This document shows, in pieces, positions 48,401 to 58,969 of a stretch of DNA of 64,000 nucleotides. The position numbers were made by a program, and so were the translations under genes. The notes beneath the pieces were generated by a model. It was given only the letters and a program-made list of their open reading frames with translations. It did no database searches and was not told the DNA's origin. This stretch comes from Narthecium ossifragum. Taxonomy: Eukaryota; Streptophyta; Magnoliopsida; Dioscoreales; Nartheciaceae. The stretch's first letter is position 1. Every line of letters begins with the position of its first letter. The DNA lies in the NCBI GenBank assembly GCA_963920575.1, contig OY986972.1, positions 14,086,010-14,150,009 of the forward strand, in the 5' to 3' direction.

Positions 48401-50315
48401 CGATCTCCTTTGCAATCGAGATCGATCTCCTTGAAATCCAGATCGATCTTCTTTGCAAAAAGGGCCAGATCGATCTCCCTAGCCATCCAGATCGATCTCC
48501 TTTACTCAGAAAGGCAAACTTGGGCTAAAACACAAGCCCAAGCTCAGATCTTCCAATCTCGGATTCACCTATCTATTCTAAACAAACACGAACACAGACA
48601 AGGCCAGTGTGTGCACACGCGGGTGTGAAATAAACCAACAAGGCACAATTTACCAAATTGCCCTTGCGGTCTACAGCGAGCCACAGGTGTAGAGGGGCAG
48701 GTCCTCACAGGACACGTACCTGAAAGTCACCTGGTGTAGGGCCATCTGAATGATTGGTCTCTACATGGTTCTCATCAATCCGGTCCTCTTCTTCAACAAC
48801 AATAGAAGGTTCGGTGGGCTCTTGTGAAGGGCTTTTTGTTGTTTTCCCGCTTCTTGTAGTTACGGCATTCATCTCCTTCACATTATTTTGCTCAACACTA
48901 GATACCTGCGTTTGTTGAGGTTGAGCTGGGAACTTCCCTCGTTCATGCACGCTCAAAGAGTTGATCAGCTTCGTGATCTGGCTCTTGATCTCTTGAATAT
49001 CCTCCTTCCTTTCCTTAGATTCCTGCACAATCATAGATTTCAGTTCCTATAAATTGTCATTAAATGTAGGCCTAGGAAAACCAGATGTATTATAAGGAGG
49101 GTTAGAAAAAGGCTTATTAGGTGGCGGTTGATGATGCTCGTTGCTCTGTGGAGCGTTCGACTTCCAGCTGAAGTTTGGATGCTCTCGCCATCCTGGATTA
49201 TATGTCTCTGAATAGGGAGTGTACGGCCTCCTGAATCCGCCTACAGCGTTACAATGCTCGTCGTACACACCTCTCATCTCAGCATAGGTGGGGCAATCAT
49301 AAATCTGGTGGTCCGCGCCTTGACAGATCGCACATGGCCCAGCCGGCCTTGTAGGTTCATTGTATGGAGACGTTCGGGCTGCCATCATATCTTTGGTCTT
49401 TAATAGCTCAAGCTCCCTTGTTAGACTCTCCACTTTTGCCTTGAGTGCATCCTCCTCCCGCAGCTGATAAATTCCTCCACCTTGTTGCTGCGGTGGTGGT
49501 CTGGCCCTGTTTGTACTTTCTGTTGCATTCGGTCCAGTCCATGTATGAGCTTTCTCAGCAAGCTCTGTCAAATACTCAATAGCTGCGTCAGGATCTTTTT
49601 GCAAAAATTCACCATTACACATCATCTCAACAAATTGGCGTTCTCTAACAGTTAAACCATCATAGAAATAACTAACAAGACGCCAACTTTCATATCCATG
49701 ATGAGGACATAAATTCAACATGTCTTTAAATCGTTCCCACGCCTGATACAAAGTTTCACTATCCTTCTGTGTGAAGATCGAAATCTGTCTCTTAAGTGCA
49801 TTGGTTTTGTGCTGTGGGAAATACTTGTTGAAAAATATCTGTGTCATTTCAGCCCAAGATCCTATAGATCGTGGCCTCAAGGAATATAACCAACTCTTTG
49901 CTCTATCCTTCAGTGAGAAGGGAAAGAACTTAAGTCGGATCATATCTAGTGCACCTGGTTGGCCATGGAAGGTCGCTACTACTTCCTCAAACTCCCTAAT
50001 ATGCACATATGGACTTTCATTTTCCAACCCATGAAAGGTAGGAAGCAACTGAATCATGCCAGGTTTAAAGTCAACATGTGCAGCATTAGGTGGAAACATG
50101 ATGCATGAAGGTGTAGCAGTGCGTGTTGGATGCAAATATTCTTGCAAACTCCTAGGAGCTTGTTGTTCCTCGTGCTCAGCCATAATGAAAATATGATGTG
50201 AAGTTTGTGACTGTGCGTCAAAGAGATCAGCAATATATGTCTCACTATCAGAAGTTTCTGAATCACCCTCGGGGCGTCTAGCAAATCTGCCTAGTTCGTC
50301 TCTATACCGAGGCAT
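42488..50315 (-). pseudogene. Athila-like gag-pol in a single frame, with three stops and a nested solo LTR
   Basis: From the ATG at 50315 one frame runs to 42488 once the solo LTR and one copy of its duplication are disregarded, about 1798 codons. Gag includes LLPTFHGLENESPYVHI and a CCHC knuckle, CAICQGADHQIYDC. Protease has LLDLGASVNLMP. Reverse transcriptase has WRMCIDYRKLN and YMDD. RNase H has LMCDASD and TDHAAL. Integrase has [26 protein letters not shown] and [13 protein letters not shown], so its catalytic D, D and E are all kept. Three nonsense codons occur, at 49047-49049, 45923-45925 and 44849-44851. A C-terminal chromodomain is absent, as expected for Athila. Confidence 0.95.
46281..48709 (-). 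mobile_element. Solo LTR, chromovirus type, target duplication GGACA
   Basis: It starts TGTCGCGCCCC, ends GGTCCTCACA, and is flanked by GGACA at 46276-46280 and 48710-48714. It is 2429 bp long. GTAGG/CCTAC inverted repeat at 47977-47992; GATC array at 48376-48497 with cores at 48376, 48398, 48420, 48441, 48468 and 48490. It interrupts gag-pol near the end of the gag part. Confidence 0.93.
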
Positions 50316-50473
50316 ACACCAGCAAACACGCAATTCAAAAGATGCGAACCAACTAAAAAAATCAAAACCAAAATAAAGAAATAAAGAAATAAAGACTAAA
50401 GAAAATGAACGAAGTTACCGCTTTCGGTGTCTACAATCACTGAAATCTGATTCTGGCGCTTTTCTGAACCGTC

Positions 50474-50491
50474 TCCCCGGCAACGGCGCCA
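50474..50491 (-). promoter_or_regulatory. Primer binding site, tRNA-Asp type
   Basis: On the - strand TGGCGCCGTTGCCGGGGA, complementary to the 3' end of plant tRNA-Asp, five bases inside the 5' LTR. Confidence 0.93.
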
Positions 50492-50496
50492 ATTTT

Positions 50497-52260
50497 TGAT
50501 GTCGCTCAAATGTGTCACGCACAACGGTCGCGGTGCAGTACAGCATAAGAGAGGTCGAATCCCACAGAGAGACAAGCAGGAAAGATCCAGAAACACAGAT
50601 AACAATGAATTGAAAACAATCAAGAGCGATGAAAGTTAAGAAAATAGATCGAAAATGTAATGGTAAGATAGAGTTAACGAAAGAAATCAGGATTTGAATG
50701 AGGCTAGGCTTCAGGAATCACGTCACTCGGATTTAGGTTCTTCTCTTCTCAACGGTTCATATGATACTCAGTTAAGGGATTCACATCCCAATCACCTTAA
50801 CCGGAAGATAAAGAATTATGAATCTGATAAAATATATAAATGTCTATTCCTATGATTGGTTCTTCCTTTTTATAGTTCTAACTTCATCTAACCAAACCTA
50901 AGAATACACGATACCGGTTGTCACTACAGGCAACGCGCAGCAAAAGTTCATCGGGACAAAGCCCTAACTCTAACCGGATCCCTAAGAATACACAATACCA
51001 ACTCTCACAATCGGCAATGCATAGCAAAGATCTCTCGGTATAGAGCCCCAACCTTATCTAACCAGATCCCTAAGAATATACAATACCAGCTGTCACTACG
51101 GGCAATGTATAGCAAAGGTCTCGCAAGACTCGGTAGGAGAATCAAAAGAGAAGACTATGGGATTATAAGATCATGAAAGAAGCATTACTGGATTCATAAT
51201 ATTAATCATCCACATAGAAATCTATAATCTGAAAATAATATTTAAAGATCCAATACATAGAAAAGAGTTTAACAATAAAGCTTAAAATCTATGAACCATT
51301 GTTGGAGAAGAAGCCCTAGTCCTCGCTAGATCATCCGTCCGCCATGCCCGCGGATTACTCGGCCATAGATGGAGATGTCTCCATCTTTTTCCTCTTGAAA
51401 AACTCCTGAAAAGAGCCTCCAAAAACGTCCAAGCCGTCGTCTTTGATTAGCCCTAAGTTTCCTATTTATAGGGTCCAAGAATTAGTAAACTCGGATTAAT
51501 CAAAACCGTTGATTTTCGTCACTGGGCAAGTCCGATCGATCCTTCTCGGGATGTTGGATCGATCGGTCTCTTGAAATTTCCAATCTTCTAACTTCGCCCG
51601 TGTCCGATCGATGGACGGATCGATCGAACTCTACTCCTCTAAAAAGCATACGTTCTGTCACCATTTAATTCCCAAGTCCGATCGATCGGATTATGAATGT
51701 TGGATCGATTGGTTGAGTAAAAATCCGCTGTTTTTGACTTTTTCCGAGTCCGATCGATCGGACCATTGGTGTCGGATCGATCGGACCCTATAGGAGCGAA
51801 GAAGGGATCGATCGGATCATATTCAGCCAAAAAATGCATGTTCTGTCACGATTCTGCGTGGTCCGATCGATCGGCGGATCGATCGGCGGATCGATCGGAC
51901 TTCCAACTTATTTTCGGTTCTGCCCTTCAGACTGCGCCATCGGTACTAAAATTACCGTAACTTCCTCTAGGAAACTCGGAATCACGAACCGTAAAATTCC
52001 CCAGAATCTACACTTCAAGAGCTTTCCAACCATATATGGTACATCATCTGATTCTTCACGAGCAGGTACAGATTAATTGTTGAAGGTGATCTATATACTC
52101 TTTTCAGCTTCTTTTAGCTCCAATTTCCTGCATTTTCCAAACAACCATGTGAAGCAACATATAGATATAAAAATAGTAATAAAGATGCTGATTAAGGATA
52201 ATAATCTAGCAATTGAGATGGTTATAAGGCTATTTAGAGTGCACTTTCATGCACTCATCA
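50497..52260 (-). mobile_element. 5' LTR of the Athila-like element
   Basis: 1764 bp, colinear with 39507-41258. The 12 extra bases lie in the GATC array, where a CGGATCGATCGG unit is present three times (cores 51865, 51877, 51889) against two in the other LTR. TATA box on the - strand near 51461-51470. Confidence 0.95.
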
Positions 52261-52779
52261 CACACGCGGTTGCATTTAATTTAGTCGAACGTTCTTCCTA
52301 AGATCAAACAATCTCTGAAACGTAGTAAATCAATAGATCTTAGTTGCTTCATAGATTACACGGATCAAACAATTACGGATTTGATATCGAACCTAGCAGT
52401 AGATTGCGATGAATAATAAACTAGTAGCCCTCCTAGCAATTAGACAAGACAATCATGAATATAATCACATAATAACATTCAATACTCAAGTATAAACTAA
52501 ACAATAAAAAAAATTAGATCTCACAGTTTCATTGATTCCGAGGTTTCAATTTCCTTGACCAAGAATCAAGATTTAACCATGCAAGGCCATCAATAAAAAT
52601 CCTCAAAAGATTCAATTAAGCAAGAGAAAACCTAGGAAAAATATCGAAGAGTATAGAGTAGTAGCCAAAAGTACGTAGGAATCCCCCTCAAACCCTAGAA
52701 AGAGTCCTATTTATATCCCAAAATCTCTCCATCCTCGGATAAGATCTGAACCCTTTAATTTCTTCACTGGAGAAGGGAA

Positions 52780-53169
52780 GATCGATCTTTACATAGGGGA
52801 CGATCGATCTTTTGATCGCAATTTCTTCAATTTCTGGCTACGCCCCAAGGAAGATTGATCCTTTGATAGGAGAAGATCGATCCTTTGCATCGGCGATTTT
52901 CTCAATTTTCCCGCGTGAAAAGAGAATCGATCCTTTCATGGGTGATGATTGATCATCTGAAAGTATGCTCTCTGTCAGGATTTAATTCATGACAAAGATT
53001 GATCGTTTTATGGGTGATGCTCGATCATCTGAAAGTATGCCCTCTGTCAGGATTTAATTCACGACAAAGATTGATCCTTTTATGGGTGATGATCGATCCT
53101 TGTTCCTTCAGCTTTAATTTCTTCATTACATCATGATAAGATCGATCTCTCCATTATAGAAGATCGATC
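52780..53169 (-). repeat. Six GATC dyads, each spaced 22 bp and repeated every 71-73 bp
   Basis: Core starts: 52780/52802, 52853/52875, 52925/52947, 52997/53019, 53069/53091, 53140/53162. Every pair is spaced exactly 22 bp, and pair starts advance by 73, 72, 72, 72 and 71 bp. Some cores carry one or two substitutions. It belongs to the solo LTR 39061-53338, upstream of its TATA box. Confidence 0.93.
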
Positions 53170-53343
53170 CCTTTATGTAACAACTGCCCAAATATGCTCT
53201 TTTTGTCCTGTTTTGCACTCAATGACTCCAATTGTATCCTAAATCAAAATATAAGGAATATGAGTGTATTTAGGTATCAAATAAGCACATGAGACTAAGT
53301 ATTAAGGGGTAAAAATATGCCATTATGTATCATTATCACACAG

Positions 53344-53471
53344 CCGTATGTTTGATTCATGTGCTTGTTAGAAGCTTAGGCCGGGCTCGGGATCGAAAGA
53401 TTTGAGTTTGGATGTGACAACACATCTTTTGGACTGCTGCCACGCCTCGAACGATCGATCGTCCTGTGGGA
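53344..53471 (+). mobile_element. 3' LTR of the chromovirus-like element, continuation
   Basis: Continues 38898-39060 after the nest (GTATGTTTGATTCATGTG, then GGGCTCGGGATCGAAAGAT). It stops where another LTR of the same type begins at about 53472. Confidence 0.7.
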
Positions 53472-56400
53472 CAGTGAGGACATGTCCCTCTACTCCTGGG
53501 TCGACCGTCTAGGTCGGGCTCATCGCTCGGTGTGGACCGCAAGGGCAATTTGGTAAATTACGCATTCTTGGTTTGTTTCACACCCATGTTGTGCACCCAC
53601 GGCCTTGAATTGATATGTGTGTTTGATTAGATCCTTGTAGGCATTCTCGATCGAACGATCGGAGATCAATCAGGAAAGATCCAATCGGATGGTCGAGATT
53701 AGATCTCGTTTGCTAAGTCACCCTGACCTAGTCACCGTCACTGTAGCAGGTCGGTTCATGACCTGCTATAAGACCCCCTCTCCTCCTCCTTTCTTTTCTT
53801 TTCCTTCTCATGTTTCCCGTGACTCTTCTTCTCCTTTCTTCTCCTTATTTCTTCCCAACGTGAGTGAGGCCTTGAGAGAGAGAGCTCCGGCAGCTTCTCC
53901 GGCGAGGTTGGAGGTTCTCCACGACGAGGAGGAAGCCATCTTTGCAGTGGTCTAATGGTTGTTTAACGTAGAACGGTAGGTTTCTACACTTCAGCCTTAT
54001 TTAAGTGTTCTAGGTTGGTTAGATGTTTGTTTTGCTTGTTTCTTTGTTTTAGATGTTACTTTTAGACTTGCTAAGATCTAATTTATGTTTCGTTGGAGTT
54101 TGGTTTGATTTAAGTTGTATTTAAGCAAGTTTTTCTTCAGATATTTCCGGGTTTCTGTTCTTCCCAGAAACTACATGTCTGAGCCCATTGTGTGGCACGT
54201 TTCGTGCGTGATCTCAGTTGGTCTTCAACATGAAAATTGTAGATCTCTGAGTCTACTTTCTAACCCAATTAATTTCATATTTTTTAGAGTTTTTGACGAT
54301 TTTTTGGGATGTTTATTCCAAGCTGTGTCAGAGCAAAGTTTTCATGAATAGTGCATCACGGATCAACTGCCAGACTCCATGGTCGATCGTCGCGGTCTCC
54401 ACGGTAGACCGTGAGCCTGAAAATCAGCAGATTGATGTCTCACGGTCGATCCATTGATCGACCGCCAGCCCTGAACAGTAATTTTTATGGTTTTTTGATT
54501 GGTTTTCTTCCATGGTAGATACCCAATGATGTTAGGAATCATTTATGCTATTATCAGTGGATCTTTTTGTTGGGGTTGCTTCCCGTTGCAGGTTTCCTCT
54601 GTGAACTGACAGGCAGTTGGTGGTGTTACCGCTGCAACAGTTCCTTGGCTTAATTACCTGTTCATCACTCCGGGCCGGTTGCGTGCCGAGTGCAAACATT
54701 GTTTAATATTATCATATTGTTGCATGCTTACCTCTTACATGCGCATGATCATAACATGCATATGATTGTGCGTTAGATGCATAAGGATAGGGCTTAGGCG
54801 ATGGGTTGATCGCCGATCCGAGGCTTTCGGGTAACTCGGATTTATCTCTAGAACTGTGGCGGGTAGCAAGGTCCAGGTTGGATTGTAGTATTCAGTCGAT
54901 ATCAATGATAGGCTTAAATAACTTGAATACATATTGATCGATGATTTAGAGGTCGTGTCGGCCTCAAGCCAGGTGCTGAGGGTGCACCCGGTGTCGGTCC
55001 CTCTCCTAGCAGTGTCGGGTTCCTGCTAGTGGGACAACAGTGTTGGTTTCCTGCTTTACTGAGGGTGGGACTGATGTCGCTCAAATGTGTCACGCACAAT
55101 GGTCGCGGTGCAGTACAACATAAGAGAAGTCGAACCCACAGAGAGACAAGGAGGAAAGATCCAGAAACACAAATAACAATATATTGAAAACAATCGAGAG
55201 CTTAAGAATTAACTAAATTAGATCAAATGATTTAATTATAATGTAAGGTTAACTAGAGATATCATGATTTTAATAAGGGTAGGCTTCAGGAATCACTTCA
55301 CTCGGACTTAGGTTCTTCTTCTACCAACGGTTCATTCAATACTCAGTTAAGGGATTCACATCCCAATCACCTTAACCGGAAGATATGAAACTATAAACCT
55401 AACAAAATATATAAATGTCTCTTCCTACGATTGATTCTTCCTAATTATAGTTCTAACTTCATCCAACCAAAACCTAAGAATACACCATACCGGCTGTCAC
55501 TATAGGCAACGCGCAGCAAAAGTTCATCGGGACAAAGCCCTAACTCTATCTAACCGGATCTCTAAGAATACACAATACCAACTCTCACAATCGGCAATGC
55601 ATAGCAAAGATTTCACGAGATAAAGTAGGTAAACAATAGATAAAACTAAGGGATTATAAGATCATGAAAGAAGTATGACTGGATTCATAATATTAATCAT
55701 CCACATAGAAATCTATAATCTGAAAATAATCTTTGAAGATCCAATACATAGAAAAGAGTTTAACAATAAAGATTAAAACTGTGAACCATTGTTGGAGAAG
55801 AAACCCTAATCCTCGCTAGATCATCCGTCCACCATGCCCGCGGCTTACTCGGCCATGGATGGAGATGTCTTCATCTTCTTCTTTTAGAAAATGTCCAGAA
55901 AAGAGCCGCCAAAAACGTCCAAGAACGCCCCTTATATAAGGACATGAAACCCTAGCTTTTATTTTAGCCTTTGGATTAAATCTGATGGCTCGTATTCAGA
56001 TCCGCCCGAGTAAGATCGATCCTTCCTTAGGTGTAGGATCGATCCTTTGAAATCAACCTCTTTAATTTCAGGCTGCGCCTGAGGAAGATCGATCCTTCCT
56101 TAGGTGTAGGATCGATCCTTCTCAGTAGGATGGATAGTAGGATGGATCCGTCTCAGTAGGATGGATGGTAGGATCGATCCTTCTCAGTAGGATGGATCCG
56201 TCTCAGTAGGATGGATGGTAGGATCGATCCTTCTCAGTAGGATGGATCCGTCTCAGTAGGATGGATGGTAGGATCAATCGTAGGATGGATCCGTCTCAGT
56301 AGGATGGATCCTTCCATAGAAGGAGGATCGATCCTTCTCCTCAAAATTCTCGAGTGAAAGGAGGATCGATCCTTCTCCTCAAAATTCTCGAGTGAAAGGA

Positions 56401-56949
56401 GGATCGATCCTTCTGTGATCATCCGAAAAGTGTGTGTTCTGTCAGGTATGTCTGCATAAAAGGATCGATCCTTCTAGGGAAAAGGATCGATCCGTTTTTC
56501 CTGAGTATTTACTGTTTTGCCATCCACACTGCGCCATCGGTACTAATATTGTCATAACTTCCTCTAAAAAACTCGTAATCACGAACCGTAAAATTCTATA
56601 GAAACTAGACTTCAAGAGCTTTCTAACCATATATGATACTTAATCTGGTTCGTTCTGAGAAGGTACATGTTTGGCGTTAAAAACCCATCTTTACTTCAAT
56701 TTCCTACATAATACAATTAACTTTGTGAAGAAACATATACGGACGAAATCATCTATATTAATCATGAAAACTAAGCAAATAAGCTACTCTTAGTCATGTT
56801 CAGAGTGCAATTTCATGCACTCATCAGGGACCTAGACAGGAGCTCTCAGTGACGCGCGATGGGGTTGTGGGGCCCCGTAGCATACCTAGGCTTAGCTTGG
56901 GGGCGACACTATTGTGTTCCCTCCCTTCTATCTGTCGTAGTGTAGAACC
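53472..56949 (+). mobile_element. Second chromovirus-type LTR, interrupted
   Basis: It begins GTGAGGACATGTCCCTC (first base or two changed from TGTGAGG). It contains a TATAAG box near 53765, a pyrimidine-rich leader and the GTAG/CTAC inverted repeat at 53976-53987. A GATC-rich part of the compact type lies at 54360-54470. A solo LTR interrupts it at 55072-56826, and it ends at the chimeric element at 56950. Its 3' end is not in the window as a continuous piece. Confidence 0.7.
55072..56826 (-). mobile_element. Solo LTR, Athila-like, target duplication GGGAC
   Basis: It starts TGATGTCGCTC, ends CACTCATCA, and is flanked by GGGAC at 55067-55071 and 56827-56831. At 1755 bp it is the same family as the LTRs at 39507 and 50497 but clearly diverged. 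Dyads at 56014/56037 and 56087/56110 (23 bp). The array then turns into a tandem GTAGGATGGATCCGTCTCA repeat at 56110-56320. TATATAAG on the - strand near 55933. Confidence 0.92.
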
Positions 56950-58690
56950 TAATAAGACGTGAAAAGTGCACAAATCACCCTTTCAATTTGGCCTTGTTAG
57001 TCTTCGAGCAACACCCTACTGACTACCATTACCCCGTTACAGGTACAAGAGCCCTCAACGAGGATTAGATCAAGTTTGGAGCTAAAACGAACTCATTCGG
57101 GCCAATTTAATATGAAGCAGATCGATCCTTTATTGAAGAAGATCGATCCTTTAAAGACATCAAGAAGAAATTCAATAGGAACAACAAAGATCGATCTTCT
57201 CCTCATGAGAAGATTGATCCTCTATGTGCATTTTCAGTGACAGAGCGTAAGTTTTGAAAGGATCGATCTTTCCCTAGGGCATGATCGATCTTTCACGGGC
57301 AAAAGAGATGACAGAGCGCAACAATTTAGAGGATCGATCTTCGTCTACTAAAAGATCGATCACCTTATGGAGTTGAGGAGCATATGAAGCGGAAAAGATC
57401 GATCTTCACAGCATAGGAAGATCGATCTTCTTCGTGACGCAGCCGCTAGTCAAGAACACAGATCGATCTTCATCCATAGGAAGATCGATCTTCCATGGGA
57501 TCAGCAGTCACACGGAAGAGAAAGATCGATCTTTTACCCTATAAAGATCGAGATTTATGTGCCAGCTGAGCAAAATCAACAGCCCAAATCTAATCCGAGT
57601 GGGGGATGCTTGTAATCTATAAATAGATCCATTTGGGGGAATTTTGGGGGTTTCGTCTAGACCTTTTCTAGCCTTTCCTCTTTGAGACTCCTCTTACGTA
57701 ATTTAGAATAAGGCCTTTTTGGAGGAGATCAATGGAAGGAGAGCGTCATCAACCTCCCTCCACGGATCAAAACCCCAAGATGAGTCACTAAACTCTTAGT
57801 TTAGGGATTCTTATGATGTAATAAGGGTTCCTTTTAAGGAATCTTAGGATTTAGGGTTTTTGCTACTCTATTGAATGGTTGTATGGATTGGATTTAATCT
57901 CTTTATGAATTTGGTGTTGTTTTCATTGAGGAATGTTTGGATTGCCCTCTTGTGCTCTAGATTTAGGTCTCTTGCATGCTAGGGCTTGGATGGAACCTCT
58001 TGTGAGAGGGATTCATGCTAGAACCAGGGATTCTCTCACGGCGAAGGATTCTAATCCAAGATTGGAATAGATTGTAGGTGCTAGAACCACCACCAATCTA
58101 TTCCTAACCCTCCACCCATCCTATCATTGGGATTTTGGGCAACGAGGTGCTAGAACCACCTCGCTATCACACTTAGATCCATACCATGTTAGCTCTCTTG
58201 CGACGAATCCATCCTAATTAGAGGGTTCGTTAGCGGCGATCGTAACTAATCATTCGGTAGCCGACCATTAGACGTTTGTTCTCGCCGACGAGGGATCTTA
58301 ACCCGAGCCTCGTCGAGCGATAAGTGTAACTAGCCACTCGCCTATCGACATTCGAATTTAACCATTCAATTTGAGGCATGCCCTTGTCTTAGGAAGAACT
58401 ATTAGAACCCTTGTTATTGATTAAGAATCCCTCGGCCCTTCTTAATAGTTTATCACTTTTTTCGCATGAAATTTAGTCTAGTCTAGTTAAAAACCCAAAA
58501 TCTTAATCTTTTCCTCCAACTTCTTGGTAGATGATTATGCTTAGTATGCCGCTTCAATCCTAGTTTCTTCCCAGTGGATTGACTCGGACTCACCACTAGC
58601 TACCCACAAAGGTAGTTAATAGAGAGTTTGATTATAAATTTCTAATTTTGATCGGGCACGCTAGGCCTCGACACTTTCCACGCTTTATCA
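56950..58690 (+). mobile_element. 5' LTR of the chimeric element
   Basis: It starts TAATAAGACGTG (the 3' LTR has TGATGAGACGTG) and ends GCTTTATCA. TATAAATAG at 57619-57627. GATC array upstream at 57120-57553. Confidence 0.85.
57120..57553 (+). repeat. Seven GATC dyads upstream of TATA
   Basis: Core starts: 57120/57141, 57189/57212, 57261/57283, 57332/57354, 57397/57420, 57461/57483, 57524/57546; spacings 21, 23, 22, 22, 23, 22, 22. Arms often extend, for example GATCGATCTTCTC with GAGAAGATTGATC. Confidence 0.92.
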
Positions 58691-58696
58691 AAATTT

Positions 58697-58714
58697 TGGC
58701 GCCGTTGCCGGGGA
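58697..58714 (+). promoter_or_regulatory. Primer binding site, tRNA-Asp type
   Basis: TGGCGCCGTTGCCGGGGA, six bases after the LTR end. Confidence 0.93.
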
Positions 58715-58969
58715 ATGCTATCGGAAATGATTGAAGTGCTTTGCTTAATCTAGTGTTTCTTATAAATATCTTCAATTTTAAATTTTGTTTCATATCTTAA
58801 AAAAAAGAGAGAGTTGTACTTACAATTGCTATATCTTTGTGTTGATAGGAGACGCCTCTAGCAAGGCTTCGATGATCAAGATCGGCGACTGACGTCTCGT
58901 GTTTGGACCGGCCCATTGTAAAGTATTTCTACCTATTGGCTTGGTTTTTGTTTATGTGATTGTTTATAC

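Larger units (their letters stand above)
39507..52260 (-). mobile_element. Athila-like Ty3/Gypsy element with both LTRs, target duplication CACAC
   Basis: CACAC flanks it at 39502-39506 and 52261-52265. On the - strand: 5' LTR (52260-50497), tRNA-Asp primer site, gag-pol, 3' noncoding region, polypurine tract, 3' LTR (41258-39507). By eye the two LTRs differ at about 22 positions plus one 12-bp indel, roughly 1.3%, so it is young. A solo LTR of 2429 bp (46281-48709) inserted into gag-pol after it arrived. It is the only element in the window with both LTRs and a matching duplication. Confidence 0.95.
39061..53338 (-). mobile_element. Solo LTR (Athila-like) split by a complete Athila-like element, target duplication CACAG
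   Basis: It starts TGATGTGTTG, ends ATCATTATCA, and is flanked by CACAG at 39056-39060 and 53339-53343. Its own sequence is 39061-39506 plus 52266-53338, about 1.5 kb, with no coding region. A - strand TATAAATAGG is at 52706-52715 and a six-pair GATC dyad array lies upstream at 52780-53169. Confidence 0.88.

Noticed and set aside
58697..58714. tRNA gene
   Set aside because: Only the 18-base primer binding site complementary to a tRNA end is present; no cloverleaf. No tRNA or rRNA gene was recognised in the window.
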